Positions 1 to 8,048 are shown, counted from the stretch's first letter. The stretch is DNA of 37,962 bases from Syntrophomonadaceae bacterium (GCA_012728655.1 JAAYEQ010000030.1:1-37962), one strand, 5' to 3'. Notes: generated by a model from the letters alone, not told the origin. Program-made: numbers and translations.

Positions 1-1
1 T

Positions 2-169
2 CCAGCTATCGGCGCTATGCCTGTGGTCGTTCTGGATCGCTTGGCCGTCCATATCTCCGACCTTTTCCGCCTCAACCAAATACCTTGGGACCATTCCCCA
101 CGTAATATTAAGAAATTGAACGAAACTCAGGCCTATTACATTACTCCTCATCCTGCCGGGAGGGCTTAG
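2..169 (+). CDS. 3' end of an unidentified plus-strand gene (partial), convergent with recA
   Basis: An open frame runs from the window edge to a TAG at 167-169 and has no start inside the window. It gives 55 residues. The other two plus-strand frames close earlier and look less protein-like. The tail has a hydrophobic stretch followed by SPRNIKKL, which loosely recalls the C-terminal end of SIS-domain sugar isomerases (small-x-P then xPRNLxK), but the match is too short to name a family. It would overlap the 3' end of recA by 29 bases, convergently, and no terminator is visible between the two genes. It would be the only plus-strand gene in the window. It could be chance openness. Confidence 0.35.
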   Translation, partial: PAIGAMPVVVLDRLAVHISDLFRLNQIPWDHSPRNIKKLNETQAYYITPHPAGRA

Positions 170-1184
170 GCATGACCTGGGCCCGGATCCTGGCCTCCAG
201 AGCAGCATAGAGCTCAGGGTTGGACTTGATATAGTCTTTGGCGTTTTCCCTGCCCTGCCCCAAACGTTCGCCTTCGTAGGCATACCAGGAACCGCTTTTC
301 TGAATAATGCCCATTTCGGTTGCCAGGTCAAGGATATCACCGGCCCGGGAAATACCCTCACCATACATGATGTCAAACTCGCACTGTTTAAAAGGCGGCG
401 CCACTTTATTCTTAACCACCTTGACTTTGACTCGGTTGCCGGTAATGTCGGTACCATGCTTGATGGCATCGCCTTTTCTAACCTCCAGGCGTACCGAGGA
501 ATAAAACTTCAGGGCTCTTCCCCCGGGAGTGGTTTCCGGATTGCCATAGGTTACTCCGACCTTTTCGCGAATCTGGTTGATGAAAATAGCACAGGTCTTG
601 GATTTTGACACTATGGCCGTCAATTTGCGCAGAGCCTGGGACATAAGCCGCGCCTGCAGTCCCACATGGATATCACCCATATCTCCTTCCAATTCCGCCC
701 GGGGAACCAGAGCGGCCACGGAGTCGATTACGATAACATCAACCGCACCGCTGCGAACCAAAGCCTCAGCTATTTCCAGAGCCTGTTCTCCCATATCCGG
801 CTGTGAAACCAGCAAATTGGCTATATCCACCCCCAGGTTTTTCGCGTACAGCGGATCCAGAGCATGCTCAACATCTATAAAAGCGGCGATCCCGCCCGCT
901 TTTTGCGCCTCGGCAATAACATGCAGGGCCACGGTGGTCTTCCCGGATGATTCGGGGCCGAAGATCTCTATCACCCTGCCGCGCGGCAGGCCTCCAACAC
1001 CCAAAGCCAGGTCGAGGGAAAGACATCCGGTTGTTATCACCTCAACATTCATGTTGGCGGCTTCGCCCAACCGCATTATCGAACCCCGACCGAAATCCTT
1101 TTCAATTCGCCTGATCGCCGATTCTAAGGCCTCATTCTTTTCTTTATCCAATCTGCCATTATTAATGGCCTCATTTCCGCTCAC
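141..1184 (-). CDS. recA: RecA recombinase
   Basis: RecA is the DNA-dependent ATPase that forms filaments on single-stranded DNA, drives homologous recombination and triggers LexA self-cleavage. The 347-residue product has the normal family length. Visible features: N-terminal helix region 1-35, Walker A GPESSGKT at 76-83, Walker B DVIVID at 149-154, the conserved [10 protein letters not shown] segment at 201-210 leading into the L2 DNA-binding loop (about 205-220), and a short acidic C-terminus ending in QDEE. The start is GTG, supported by GAGGAGGGG about seven bases upstream. It lies 60 bases after thpR and has its own promoter and a LexA box (listed separately). No recX follows, unlike in many bacteria. 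The cinA-(thpR)-recA order is a common Firmicute arrangement. Confidence 0.98.
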   Translation of the reverse strand: MSGNEAINNGRLDKEKNEALESAIRRIEKDFGRGSIMRLGEAANMNVEVITTGCLSLDLALGVGGLPRGRVIEIFGPESSGKTTVALHVIAEAQKAGGIAAFIDVEHALDPLYAKNLGVDIANLLVSQPDMGEQALEIAEALVRSGAVDVIVIDSVAALVPRAELEGDMGDIHVGLQARLMSQALRKLTAIVSKSKTCAIFINQIREKVGVTYGNPETTPGGRALKFYSSVRLEVRKGDAIKHGTDITGNRVKVKVVKNKVAPPFKQCEFDIMYGEGISRAGDILDLATEMGIIQKSGSWYAYEGERLGQGRENAKDYIKSNPELYAALEARIRAQVMPKPSRQDEE

Positions 1185-1197
1185 TCCGACCCCTCCT

Positions 1198-1211
1198 CAA
1201 ACATATGTTCG
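1198..1211 (-). promoter_or_regulatory. LexA (DinR) SOS operator of recA
   Basis: The 14-base CAAACATATGTTCG on the plus strand differs at one position from the Firmicute consensus CGAAC-N4-GTTCG. It lies between the recA promoter -10 and the ribosome binding site, covering about +1 to +15. LexA bound here would block promoter escape. Only this site of the type was noticed in the window. Confidence 0.82.
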
Positions 1212-1219
1212 TTTTCTAT

Positions 1220-1248
1220 ATGGTAAGCTATAAGTTTGCCGGTGTCAA
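1220..1248 (-). promoter_or_regulatory. recA promoter (sigma-A type)
   Basis: On the minus strand a perfect -35 TTGACA (1243-1248) is followed after 17 bases by TACCAT (1220-1225; four of six). The -35 overlaps the thpR stop codon. The expected transcription start is near 1212, giving a leader of about 28 bases whose first half is the LexA box. Confidence 0.75.
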
Positions 1249-1808
1249 TCATTTAATACAAATTTATCCACTGCGGAATAAATCGGTCCGCTGCTGGTAA
1301 GCTCGCTGGAATACAGCACCACCTCTTCAACCTTGAAGGCAGGTTTTTCTAAAAACCCCTGAAAGTCCTTGATGTTTTTCATCAGGTTCGGATTGGAGCC
1401 CTCAGCACGAATCCTTCCCAGGGTAAGGTGCAGTCTGCGCCGTTTATCGGGAGCAAAACCGAACGGCACCAGTGATTCGTCAATCGCAGTTCCGATATTA
1501 AGAGCATATTCGGTATCGCCCCTGATATCCAACCATACCACGCGGGGGTTTCCGTTGTGGGAAAAGAACCCGGGACCGCCTACTTCGAGCTTAAAAACAT
1601 GGTAACCTGCCACCGCTTTTTTAACTGCGTCGGCGATATCGCCTACCCGCTCCTCGGGTACCCCTCCCAGGAACTTTAAGGTCAGATGCAGGTTATGATC
1701 TTCCACCCACTTTACCCCTTTTACCCCCCGGGCGAGCCGGTCACGGGCCGCAGCCACCTGTTCTCTGATGCCGGCGGGGATATCGATTGCCAGAAATAAA
1801 CGCATCAT
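1245..1808 (-). CDS. thpR: RNA 2',3'-cyclic phosphodiesterase (2H family)
   Basis: ThpR (LigT) belongs to the 2H phosphoesterase family; members open 2',3'-cyclic phosphates to 2'-phosphates and show reversible 2'-5' RNA ligase activity in vitro. The two catalytic HxTx motifs are present, both as HLTL, at about residues 41-44 and 127-130 of the 187-residue product, with the spacing typical of the family. I place the start at the ATG (1806-1808) whose A begins ATGATG and which overlaps the cinA TGA; this gives the usual N-terminus MRLFLAID. A TTG start 27 bases upstream has no ribosome binding site. The next codon is also ATG and could be used. It is translationally coupled to cinA and followed by recA. 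Confidence 0.92.
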   Translation of the reverse strand: MMRLFLAIDIPAGIREQVAAARDRLARGVKGVKWVEDHNLHLTLKFLGGVPEERVGDIADAVKKAVAGYHVFKLEVGGPGFFSHNGNPRVVWLDIRGDTEYALNIGTAIDESLVPFGFAPDKRRRLHLTLGRIRAEGSNPNLMKNIKDFQGFLEKPAFKVEEVVLYSSELTSSGPIYSAVDKFVLND

Positions 1809-3052
1809 TCTCTTTCCAGTGTCCTCCTCAGCCAATCCAAAGCCGTCTTGGCAGCCAGGGTTCGTATTCCATCCCGTCCTCCCAGGAGCCGTAGTTCCCG
1901 GGTTTCTTCTCCCCCGGCGGTTGCCATGCCCAAATAGACCAGACCTACCGGTTTTTCGTCGGTGCCTCCTTCAGGACCGGCAATACCGGTAAGGCTCAGG
2001 CCGAAAGTGCTTCCGGCCAGGTTCCTCATTCCCCGGGCCATTTCCCGGGCGGTTTCCGGGCTGACCGCCCCGTACCGTTTTAATGTTTCTTCACTCACTC
2101 CCAAAATCCTGGTTTTGGCGTCATTGCTGTAAGATACCGTACCACCCCACAATACCGCCGAGCTCCCCGGTATATCGGTTATCATCTTTGCCACCAGCCC
2201 TCCGGTACACGATTCGGCCAGAGCCACCGTATTCCCCTTGTCACACAGCAGGCGTACGACCACCCCGGGAAGGGTCTCATCTCCTTCCCCGTAAATGTTG
2301 TCGCCCAGTTTACCGTACATGCGCCCGATGACCGAATCCAGAATTCTCTCAGTTTCGGAATCGCTTGCGCCCTCCCTGGTAACCCTTATGTGTACCTCGC
2401 CGTCTTTTGCCAGGAGAGCGATGGAACAACCCTCAGGATCGGCTATGACCTCTGCAAGCAGAGACTCAACCTGCGATTCACCCAGGCCCATTGTTTTTAT
2501 GGTACGGGTCAACACCACCCGCTCGGACCGCCGTATCATATCGCGAAGCATGGGCTTAAGGCCTTCTTTGAAAACCGCCTCCATTTCGCGCGGCGGTCCG
2601 GGGAGCATGACCAGGGTCCTGCCATTTTGGCCGACCATAAAACCGGAAGCCGTCCCCACCCGGTTGACCAGGATCCGGGCGCCGGCAGGAAACATCGCCT
2701 GCCTGCGGTTGGAATCCGGCATTTCCCTGCGGCGGCGGGCAAAGTAATCGCGGATCCTCTCCATTTCGGGTTCACTGTGCTCCAAGGGCAGGTTCAAAAC
2801 CTCCGCCGCCGCTTCCCGGGACAGGTCATCCAGGGTCGGTCCCAATCCTCCGGTGCATACCACCAGCTCCGCCAACTCATATCCGGTACGTAAGGCTCTT
2901 TTGATCATTTCCCGGTCGTCTCCGACCGTTGTCCTTCCGATAACTTTAAATCCCATTGCCGACAATTCGCGCGACAGGTATTCGGCGTTGGTATCCATGG
3001 TGTTGCCCAGAAGCAGTTCGGTTCCGGTGGATACTATATAGGCAGTTTTCAT
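1805..3052 (-). CDS. cinA: CinA: nucleotide pyrophosphatase / NMN deamidase-type protein
   Basis: The 415-residue product has two domains. The N-terminal MoCF-binding-like domain (about 1-170) carries GTELLLGNTMDTN at about 10-22 and TGGLGPTLDD at about 67-76. The C-terminal CinA domain (about 255-412) contains ALAESCTGGL and LTGIAGPEGGTDEKPVG and corresponds to the NMN amidohydrolase PncC type. In other bacteria the full-length protein handles pyridine nucleotide by-products, and the gene is competence- or damage-associated because of linkage to recA. The start ATG at 3050-3052 has GGGAGG seven bases upstream; a longer frame upstream lacks this. A terminator lies upstream of it, so it needs its own promoter in 3053-3155. 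I see only a weak TACTAT-like -10 there. Confidence 0.95.
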   Translation of the reverse strand: MKTAYIVSTGTELLLGNTMDTNAEYLSRELSAMGFKVIGRTTVGDDREMIKRALRTGYELAELVVCTGGLGPTLDDLSREAAAEVLNLPLEHSEPEMERIRDYFARRRREMPDSNRRQAMFPAGARILVNRVGTASGFMVGQNGRTLVMLPGPPREMEAVFKEGLKPMLRDMIRRSERVVLTRTIKTMGLGESQVESLLAEVIADPEGCSIALLAKDGEVHIRVTREGASDSETERILDSVIGRMYGKLGDNIYGEGDETLPGVVVRLLCDKGNTVALAESCTGGLVAKMITDIPGSSAVLWGGTVSYSNDAKTRILGVSEETLKRYGAVSPETAREMARGMRNLAGSTFGLSLTGIAGPEGGTDEKPVGLVYLGMATAGGEETRELRLLGGRDGIRTLAAKTALDWLRRTLERE

Positions 3053-3155
3053 GTCCTTGCCTCCCATTTGCTGCTGCTGCATAGTATGAATTAAACGGGC
3101 TTTCACGATTCTTCCGGTTACCGATGGTCACATACCGGACAGTGCCCGGGTATAC

Positions 3156-3193
3156 AAAAAGCAGAGCATGCAACCGGTATCACATGCTCTGCT
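3156..3193 (-). terminator. Intrinsic terminator after the FtsH-like gene
   Basis: A perfect 11-bp stem (3160-3170 with 3183-3193, AGCAGAGCATG and its complement) encloses a 12-base loop. In the minus direction it is followed by five T residues. It lies 37 bases after the stop codon of the FtsH-like gene. Confidence 0.85.
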
Positions 3194-3229
3194 TATATGA
3201 TAACTCTTCGAGCTGTGCTCAAAAACCGT

Positions 3230-4711
3230 TCACGCTTTCCGGATAATATCGAGAAAACGCGCCCGATCCAGGGTTTCTTCCTCCAGCAGGCTTGCGGATA
3301 CGGCCTGCAGGAGATGCCGGTTTTCCTCCAGCAAAGCGGCGGTTTTTTCCTCCATGCTTTTGAGTATGTCGGCGCATTCCTTAAACACCAATTCGCTTGG
3401 CACCTCGGTTACTGCAATTACTCCCAGGGACGACATCCCGCTCGTTATTATCTCTTTGGCCAGTTCCCACGCCTGCTCAAAGTCATTGCGAGCCCCGGTG
3501 CTTCTGGACCCGAAATACATGTCCTCGGCCACCGCCCCGCCCAGGGCCACCATTATCTGTTCCTCCAACTCCTGGCGGGTATAAAGGTACTGGTCATGTT
3601 CCGGCGTGTTCTTGCGCATGAACCCCAGGGCCCGTCCCCGGGGGACGATGGTTAAAGAAGAAACCGATCCCGGCTTGACCAGTTCGCTTATTACAGCGTG
3701 TCCGGCTTCATGGATGCCGACCCTTCGAAGCTCTTCATCGCTAAGACGCCGGTCCAGTTTCTCGCCCAGTATGACCTTGTCAATGGCCTCCACAAAGTAT
3801 CGGTGGGCAATACGTTGTTCCCCATCCCTCAAGGCCAATATGGCCGCTTCGTTGGCCAGGCTTTCAATCTGGGCTCCGGAGAACCCAAAAGTGGCTTTGG
3901 CAATATCCTCCAAACGCACATCATCAGCCAGGGGCTTATTCTGCGTATGGATCATGAGAATTTTCAGCCTGCCCCTTTTGTCGGGGAGATTGACAGCCAC
4001 CTGACGGTCAAAGCGTCCCGGTCTGAGAAGGGCCGGGTCCAACATGTCCGCCCGGTTGGTTGCTCCGACTACCAGCAGCATGGTCTCCGCATCCTGCGCT
4101 ATCCCGTCCATCTCTACCAGGAGCTGATTCAAGGTCTGGTCATATTCCATGTGGCTGTGATGGCTGCCGCGCTTGGCTCCCAGGATCTCCAGCTCATCAA
4201 TAAATATAATGGCACCGCTTTTGCCTTCCCGCTTTGCTTTCTTCCTGGCCTCACTGAACAACTGTCTCACCCGTTTGGCACCGACTCCGGCATACATCTC
4301 AATAAACTCCGAACCGGAAGTCGCCACAAATGCCGATTTGGTGTAGCTGGCTGCGGCCTTGGCCAACAGGGTTTTCCCGGTGCCGGGCGGTCCCACCAGC
4401 AGTATTCCCTTTATGGGGCGAATGCCCATCTTCACGATCTCCACCGGTTTGAGCAGGAACTCCAGGGCTTCCTTAAACTCGGCGATGGCCGTATCCTGAC
4501 CCCCAACATCATCAAAGGTAACAGGGTCTATCGTCTTTCCGCCGCGGCCGAACCCGGTTATTTTATCCTGGAGTTGTCCTTCAAACATGATGAACAGTAC
4601 GACTGCCAGCAGACCAAACAGTATTATCGGGAAGACATTGATGCCGAGAAATATCATGAACAGCATCAGGCCTACACCCGAGCCTATCATTACCTCCTTA
4701 GGCATCCGCAT
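3230..4711 (-). CDS. FtsH-like membrane AAA+ zinc metalloprotease lacking the extracytoplasmic domain
   Basis: This 493-residue protein has the FtsH layout but is shorter than canonical FtsH (about 600-650). Two membrane helices (about 7-24 and 27-43) are joined by a turn of only a few residues, so the usual extracytoplasmic domain of some 70 or more residues is missing. The AAA module has Walker A GPPGTGKT (107-114), Walker B IIFIDE (168-173), and the second region of homology ending LLRPGRFDR (228-235). The pore loop reads MYAGVG where FtsH usually has MFVGVG. The protease part has HEAGH (334-338) and GARND, whose Asp (410) fits the third zinc ligand, so it should be active. The start ATG (4709-4711) has GGGAGG four bases upstream and overlaps the preceding gene by 14 bases. 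It is probably a paralogue beside a standard FtsH elsewhere in the genome, which cannot be checked here. Confidence 0.88.
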   Translation of the reverse strand: MRMPKEVMIGSGVGLMLFMIFLGINVFPIILFGLLAVVLFIMFEGQLQDKITGFGRGGKTIDPVTFDDVGGQDTAIAEFKEALEFLLKPVEIVKMGIRPIKGILLVGPPGTGKTLLAKAAASYTKSAFVATSGSEFIEMYAGVGAKRVRQLFSEARKKAKREGKSGAIIFIDELEILGAKRGSHHSHMEYDQTLNQLLVEMDGIAQDAETMLLVVGATNRADMLDPALLRPGRFDRQVAVNLPDKRGRLKILMIHTQNKPLADDVRLEDIAKATFGFSGAQIESLANEAAILALRDGEQRIAHRYFVEAIDKVILGEKLDRRLSDEELRRVGIHEAGHAVISELVKPGSVSSLTIVPRGRALGFMRKNTPEHDQYLYTRQELEEQIMVALGGAVAEDMYFGSRSTGARNDFEQAWELAKEIITSGMSSLGVIAVTEVPSELVFKECADILKSMEEKTAALLEENRHLLQAVSASLLEEETLDRARFLDIIRKA

Positions 4712-5249
4712 CAACCCTCCCGTCTTCATCAACTCCAGTGGTTCTTTTAATCACCCGTGCCAGGTAATGATCCCCTTTGCTCAACATCAGGTACAGGTTC
4801 TTATCGTCGACCTGAATCCGGTATTCCGCGTGGTGTGGGACCGTATAATCATTAATCCACTGCGCCAGCCAGATAAATGAGCTGTTGGCAATCCCCTGAT
4901 ATAACCCCAGTTCGAGGTCGTTATACAGCGCCAACAATTCCGGTGAAGGGTTGTCCGCCACCTCTAGGCAGTACTCCTCATCGTCGATTTTTTTGGCGGC
5001 AATCCGGTTCGCTTCCCGGAAAACAGCCTTGAGATCCGCATTATTATCCACGGTTAACCTTATTATCCAGTCTTCATGTTGATCCTTGATTTCAATACCC
5101 TGTATGCCGTCAACCTGGAGGAGTGATTCGGTTAGCGGCTTTTTCACCCCGTACTCCATGTACAAATGGTAACCGCCCATACAGACGGCAATGGTTATTG
5201 CCAGAGCCATCACGGCAATCCCGATTCTGAACTCCTTGCCACCTTTCAT
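4698..5249 (-). CDS. Membrane-anchored protein of unknown function, paired with the FtsH-like protease
   Basis: I do not recognise this 183-residue protein. It begins with a short basic segment (MKGGKEFR), has one membrane helix at about 9-29, and then a soluble domain of about 150 residues with alternating strands and helices and many acidic residues, ending DEDGRVDADA. Positive residues before the helix suggest N-in, C-out, so the domain would face outside. The start ATG has a GGGAGGG site about eight bases upstream. It is the first gene of a two-gene transcript, and its end overlaps the start of the FtsH-like gene, implying coupled translation. An adaptor, inhibitor or substrate of that protease is possible but is inference from position only. 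Confidence 0.8.
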   Translation of the reverse strand: MKGGKEFRIGIAVMALAITIAVCMGGYHLYMEYGVKKPLTESLLQVDGIQGIEIKDQHEDWIIRLTVDNNADLKAVFREANRIAAKKIDDEEYCLEVADNPSPELLALYNDLELGLYQGIANSSFIWLAQWINDYTVPHHAEYRIQVDDKNLYLMLSKGDHYLARVIKRTTGVDEDGRVDADA

Positions 5250-5270
5250 GGTCTCGCCCTCCCCCCATGG

Positions 5271-5279
5271 ATTATAACA
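5271..5279 (-). promoter_or_regulatory. Extended -10 promoter of the membrane protein / FtsH-like unit
   Basis: The minus strand reads TGTTATAAT, that is a TGn extension followed by a perfect TATAAT (5271-5276). No good -35 is present, which an extended -10 can tolerate. The predicted start near 5264 leaves only about 15 bases before the ATG, just enough for the ribosome binding site. Confidence 0.6.
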
Positions 5280-5323
5280 TAGAGCAGTATTTCGGCCTTC
5301 AGGGAAGCACTGGAATCGGGCAC

Positions 5324-5348
5324 AAAAAATCCCGGGCATCCCCGGGAT
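5324..5348 (-). terminator. Intrinsic terminator after pgsA
   Basis: An 8-bp perfect stem (ATCCCGGG, 5329-5336 with 5341-5348) and a 4-base loop are followed on the minus strand by a run of T (5324-5329). It lies 15 bases after the pgsA stop and closes the rimO-pgsA unit. Confidence 0.88.
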
Positions 5349-5363
5349 GGTTTGGCTTTCTAT

Positions 5364-5891
5364 TTAACTCAGTCTCCATTTAAGGAAGTAGTCAACCCCG
5401 GAAATGATGGTTATCACGGCGGCGGCGATCAGGGCCCAGTACCCGAGGGGCCATGTCAGCCAGGATTGATAAAAGGGGGCCAGAATAACCAATAAGACCG
5501 CCACCACCTGGGCAACGGTTTTCGCCTTGCCCCAGCGGCTGGCCGGTATAACCGTACCTTCTTCGGATTTGATCATCCTTAATCCGGTAACCGCCAGTTC
5601 TCGAGCGATTATAATCATCACAATCCAGGCCGGTACGCGATTCAGTTCCACCAAGGCCACCAGGGCCGCTATTATCAGCAGCTTGTCCGCCAGCGGATCC
5701 AGGAAAACCCCCAAACGGGTAATCTGTTTTCGCGTGCGCGCGAAGTACCCGTCCAGGCTGTCGGTCAGCGCGGCCACCGCAAAGATAGCGGCAGCAATCA
5801 AATCGCCGTATGGTATTCGCAGCAACAGGAACAGCATCACCAGGGGAATCAAAAAAATTCTGCCCAATGTAATCAGATTAGGTAGGCCCAA
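5364..5891 (-). CDS. pgsA: CDP-diacylglycerol-glycerol-3-phosphate 3-phosphatidyltransferase
   Basis: PgsA makes phosphatidylglycerol phosphate from CDP-diacylglycerol and glycerol 3-phosphate at the membrane. The 175-residue product has the complete CDP-alcohol phosphotransferase signature: Asp44, Asp47-Gly48, Ala51-Arg52, Gly61, Asp65 and Asp69 with the canonical spacing. Several hydrophobic segments follow (about 72-90, 115-140, 145-168). The start is TTG, preceded by AGGAGAGGAG, and overlaps the rimO stop by 14 bases, so the two genes are coupled. In B. subtilis pgsA also sits between rodZ and cinA. Confidence 0.96.
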   Translation of the reverse strand: MGLPNLITLGRIFLIPLVMLFLLLRIPYGDLIAAAIFAVAALTDSLDGYFARTRKQITRLGVFLDPLADKLLIIAALVALVELNRVPAWIVMIIIARELAVTGLRMIKSEEGTVIPASRWGKAKTVAQVVAVLLVILAPFYQSWLTWPLGYWALIAAAVITIISGVDYFLKWRLS

Positions 5892-7206
5892 TTTTCTCCT
5901 CTCCTATTAAATCGTAGCCGTAAGCCCTGTAAAAACTGACGGTGACAAAACTTCCCGTTTGTAAACTCCGATTGGCTTTAATTAATACGGCCCCATCAAC
6001 TTCCGGTGCTTGAAAATACGCCCGCCCTCGGTAGCTGTCGGGCGATATCCTGCTTTCCACCAGTACGGATGCCTGCTGTCCCACCCGCTGCCGGTTCTTT
6101 TTTTGGCTTATGCGCTGCTGAAGCTCCAACAACTGACGGCGGCGTTCATGAGCAACCTCCGGCAGGACCTCCGGTTCCATCCGGCCGGCAACAGTACCAT
6201 CTTCCTTACTGTAAGCAAAGACTCCGGCCCAGTCAAACTGCAGTTGCTCCAACAATTCCATGTTTTCCCGGTGATCATCCTCGGATTCCCCGGGAAATCC
6301 GGTCATTAACGTGGTCCTCAAGGCCAAGCCCGTTATCTCCGCCCTGAGTTTCTCAATCAGGTCAAAAACAACCCGGCGGTTATACCTGCGCCCCATGAGC
6401 TTGAGTATCCTGTCACTGCCGTGCTGCAGGGGGATATCAAGATAAGGGACCACTTTTTTCAATTTGAGTACCGACAATATCTCCTCCGCATTGCCGCTGG
6501 GGTAAAGATACATCACCCTGATCCATTCAATTCCTTCGATCTCCCCCAGTTTTTCCACCAGCCCCCGCAGGGACTCGCCCGGGACCAGGTCGCGCCCATA
6601 GGCGGTCGTATCCTGAGCAACCAAAACCAGTTCTTTAACTCCGGCCTCCGCCAGGTCTCGAGCCTCTTTGATCAACTCGGCCCGGGGACGCGAACGAAGC
6701 GGGCCCCTGATCCCGGGGATCGCGCAGTAGGAACAGCGATTATTGCAGCCCTCGGCAATTTTCAGGTAAGCCCACCCCGGAGGGGTTGAAATCACCCTCC
6801 CGGTCTGCAGTGTGTAGTTTTCAGGCCAACCGCTTACCGCCTTTTGCCTCTCCCCCGCCATACATGCATCAAGGATTTCAGGAAGTCTAAGATAATCCTT
6901 CACCCCGACCACGGCATCCAATTCCGGCAGTTCCCGCAGCAGTTCATCGGGATAACGCTGAGCGAGGCAACCGGTGGCCAACAGGATGCGAAACTTCCCC
7001 AGTTCCTTCAACAAACCCATCTCCACAATGGTGTCAATTGCTTCTTTTTTGGCCTCGTCGATAAATCCGCAGGTGTTAACCACCACTGCATCGGCCAGTT
7101 CGGGATTATTGACGATTTCGTGACCGGCTGCTTTCAGGGCCCCCATCATATGCTCGGTGTCCACCAGGTTTTTGGAACACCCCAGGCTGATAAAACCCAC
7201 TTTCAT
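5878..7206 (-). CDS. rimO: Ribosomal protein S12 methylthiotransferase
   Basis: RimO is a radical-SAM enzyme that adds a methylthio group to an aspartate of ribosomal protein S12. The 442-residue product has the N-terminal methylthiotransferase domain with three cluster cysteines (Cys10, Cys46, Cys80), the radical-SAM motif CNNRCSYC at 154-161 and a C-terminal TRAM domain (about 370-435). The relative MiaB is less likely: the GCSKNLVDTE start and GFID segment after the second cysteine are RimO-like. The ATG start has AAGGAG at a rather long spacing of about 12 bases. It sits downstream of a terminator, so it should have its own promoter. Confidence 0.94.
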   Translation of the reverse strand: MKVGFISLGCSKNLVDTEHMMGALKAAGHEIVNNPELADAVVVNTCGFIDEAKKEAIDTIVEMGLLKELGKFRILLATGCLAQRYPDELLRELPELDAVVGVKDYLRLPEILDACMAGERQKAVSGWPENYTLQTGRVISTPPGWAYLKIAEGCNNRCSYCAIPGIRGPLRSRPRAELIKEARDLAEAGVKELVLVAQDTTAYGRDLVPGESLRGLVEKLGEIEGIEWIRVMYLYPSGNAEEILSVLKLKKVVPYLDIPLQHGSDRILKLMGRRYNRRVVFDLIEKLRAEITGLALRTTLMTGFPGESEDDHRENMELLEQLQFDWAGVFAYSKEDGTVAGRMEPEVLPEVAHERRRQLLELQQRISQKKNRQRVGQQASVLVESRISPDSYRGRAYFQAPEVDGAVLIKANRSLQTGSFVTVSFYRAYGYDLIGEEKIGPT

Positions 7207-7260
7207 TATTGATCCTGTCTCCTTTTACGGTGTCAACTATGGGGAATCACACCTCCCTTT

Positions 7261-7289
7261 ATTATGGTACAAACCGTTAAAACAGTACA
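7261..7289 (-). promoter_or_regulatory. Possible promoter of rimO-pgsA
   Basis: CATAAT (7261-7266; five of six) lies 17 bases after TGTACT (7284-7289; three of six) on the minus strand, directly downstream of the preceding terminator. The -35 is poor, and the call rests mainly on position. Confidence 0.3.
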
Positions 7290-7290
7290 T

Positions 7291-7311
7291 AAAAAAAGTC
7301 CCTTGCGGGAC
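7291..7311 (-). terminator. Intrinsic terminator after the RodZ-like gene
   Basis: On the minus strand a 5-bp stem GTCCC/GGGAC with a GCAA (GNRA-type) tetraloop is followed by seven T residues (7291-7297). It lies 11 bases after the stop codon. Confidence 0.75.
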
Positions 7312-7322
7312 CCAATCTGCTT

Positions 7323-8048
7323 TTACTCGGGAGGAGGATACGTTAATCGGATGGTTTTACCGCGTTCACCGGGCACTCCCATGTCCGTTCCGTTATACTC
7401 AATCCTTACTCCGCCTGCATTCCCCAGATGCAACTGTATGCTTTCTGCAGCCTTGATCTCTTTGACCTGGCCGGGCTGCAGCATGGTATCGGGAATCAAC
7501 TCGCCGTCAACCGTGGCTCTGACCCAGCACAACTCGAGCCCGGTTATTCGCAGATTAACCCCTTCCACTGCCGGAGGTTCTTCAGGTTCTTCCGGTTCTT
7601 CCTGTTCTTGGTTAGGCTCATTGCCGGTGATCGGCGGGTTTGGCGTTTGCGGGTTACGAACCCCCTCCCTGTTCACCAGGAAATCTGCCAGGTAGGTGCC
7701 CATCCAGATGACTATCGCCAGAAATAAGAGGCCTGCCACTATGTTCTTCAGGGGAACATTTATTTTTTCCCGGACCCGTTTTGATACCGTTTCCTCATCA
7801 TCCCGGGTGTCATACCTTCCCGAAACCCGCTTGAATTCATTTACGATTTCATGCTCATTCAATCCCAAAAGCCGGGCATAGCGCTTTACGAATCCGGCCG
7901 CGTAAACCGTTGCGGGGAGCAGATGATAGTTGTCATCTTCCAGCGCTACAATATAATATTTTCTTATTTTTGTTTCCTCTTCAACGTCATCAAGCGTCAA
8001 GCCCATGCTTATTCGGCGTCTACGCAGCTTTTCCCCCAGGGTTTCCAG
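7323..8048 (-). CDS. rodZ: RodZ-like cell-shape protein (HTH, membrane helix, C-terminal DUF4115-type domain)
   Basis: RodZ links the MreB cytoskeleton to the membrane in rod-shaped bacteria; B. subtilis has its homologue (YmfM) in the same place, just before pgsA. The 241-residue product has an N-terminal Cro-like helix-turn-helix (about 2-70), one membrane helix (about 101-124), a proline/glutamate-rich linker and a C-terminal beta domain. An ATG at 8004-8006 would cut the helix-turn-helix in half. The frame stays open upstream and encodes the missing family residues METLGEKLRRRRIS if translation starts at the CTG at 8046-8048, which has GGAGGG exactly seven bases upstream. No ATG, GTG or TTG exists in this extension before the in-frame TAG at 8061-8063. 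It follows mnmH by 15 bases. Confidence 0.88.
   Translation of the reverse strand: METLGEKLRRRRISMGLTLDDVEEETKIRKYYIVALEDDNYHLLPATVYAAGFVKRYARLLGLNEHEIVNEFKRVSGRYDTRDDEETVSKRVREKINVPLKNIVAGLLFLAIVIWMGTYLADFLVNREGVRNPQTPNPPITGNEPNQEQEEPEEPEEPPAVEGVNLRITGLELCWVRATVDGELIPDTMLQPGQVKEIKAAESIQLHLGNAGGVRIEYNGTDMGVPGERGKTIRLTYPPPE

Noticed and set aside
3062-3090. Short GCT/GCA trinucleotide repeat near the cinA start
   Set aside because: Only about four units of a trinucleotide in a leader that would not be translated if cinA starts at the well-supported ATG; too short to be a phase-variation tract.
3698-4750. Long plus-strand open frame of about 350 codons opposite the FtsH-like gene
   Set aside because: It is antisense to a clearly conserved gene, has no family features, and long antisense frames are expected opposite codon-biased genes of this GC content. 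The same holds for the 405-codon plus-strand frame at 20747-21964 opposite dapB, ymxH and dut, which crosses three real genes.
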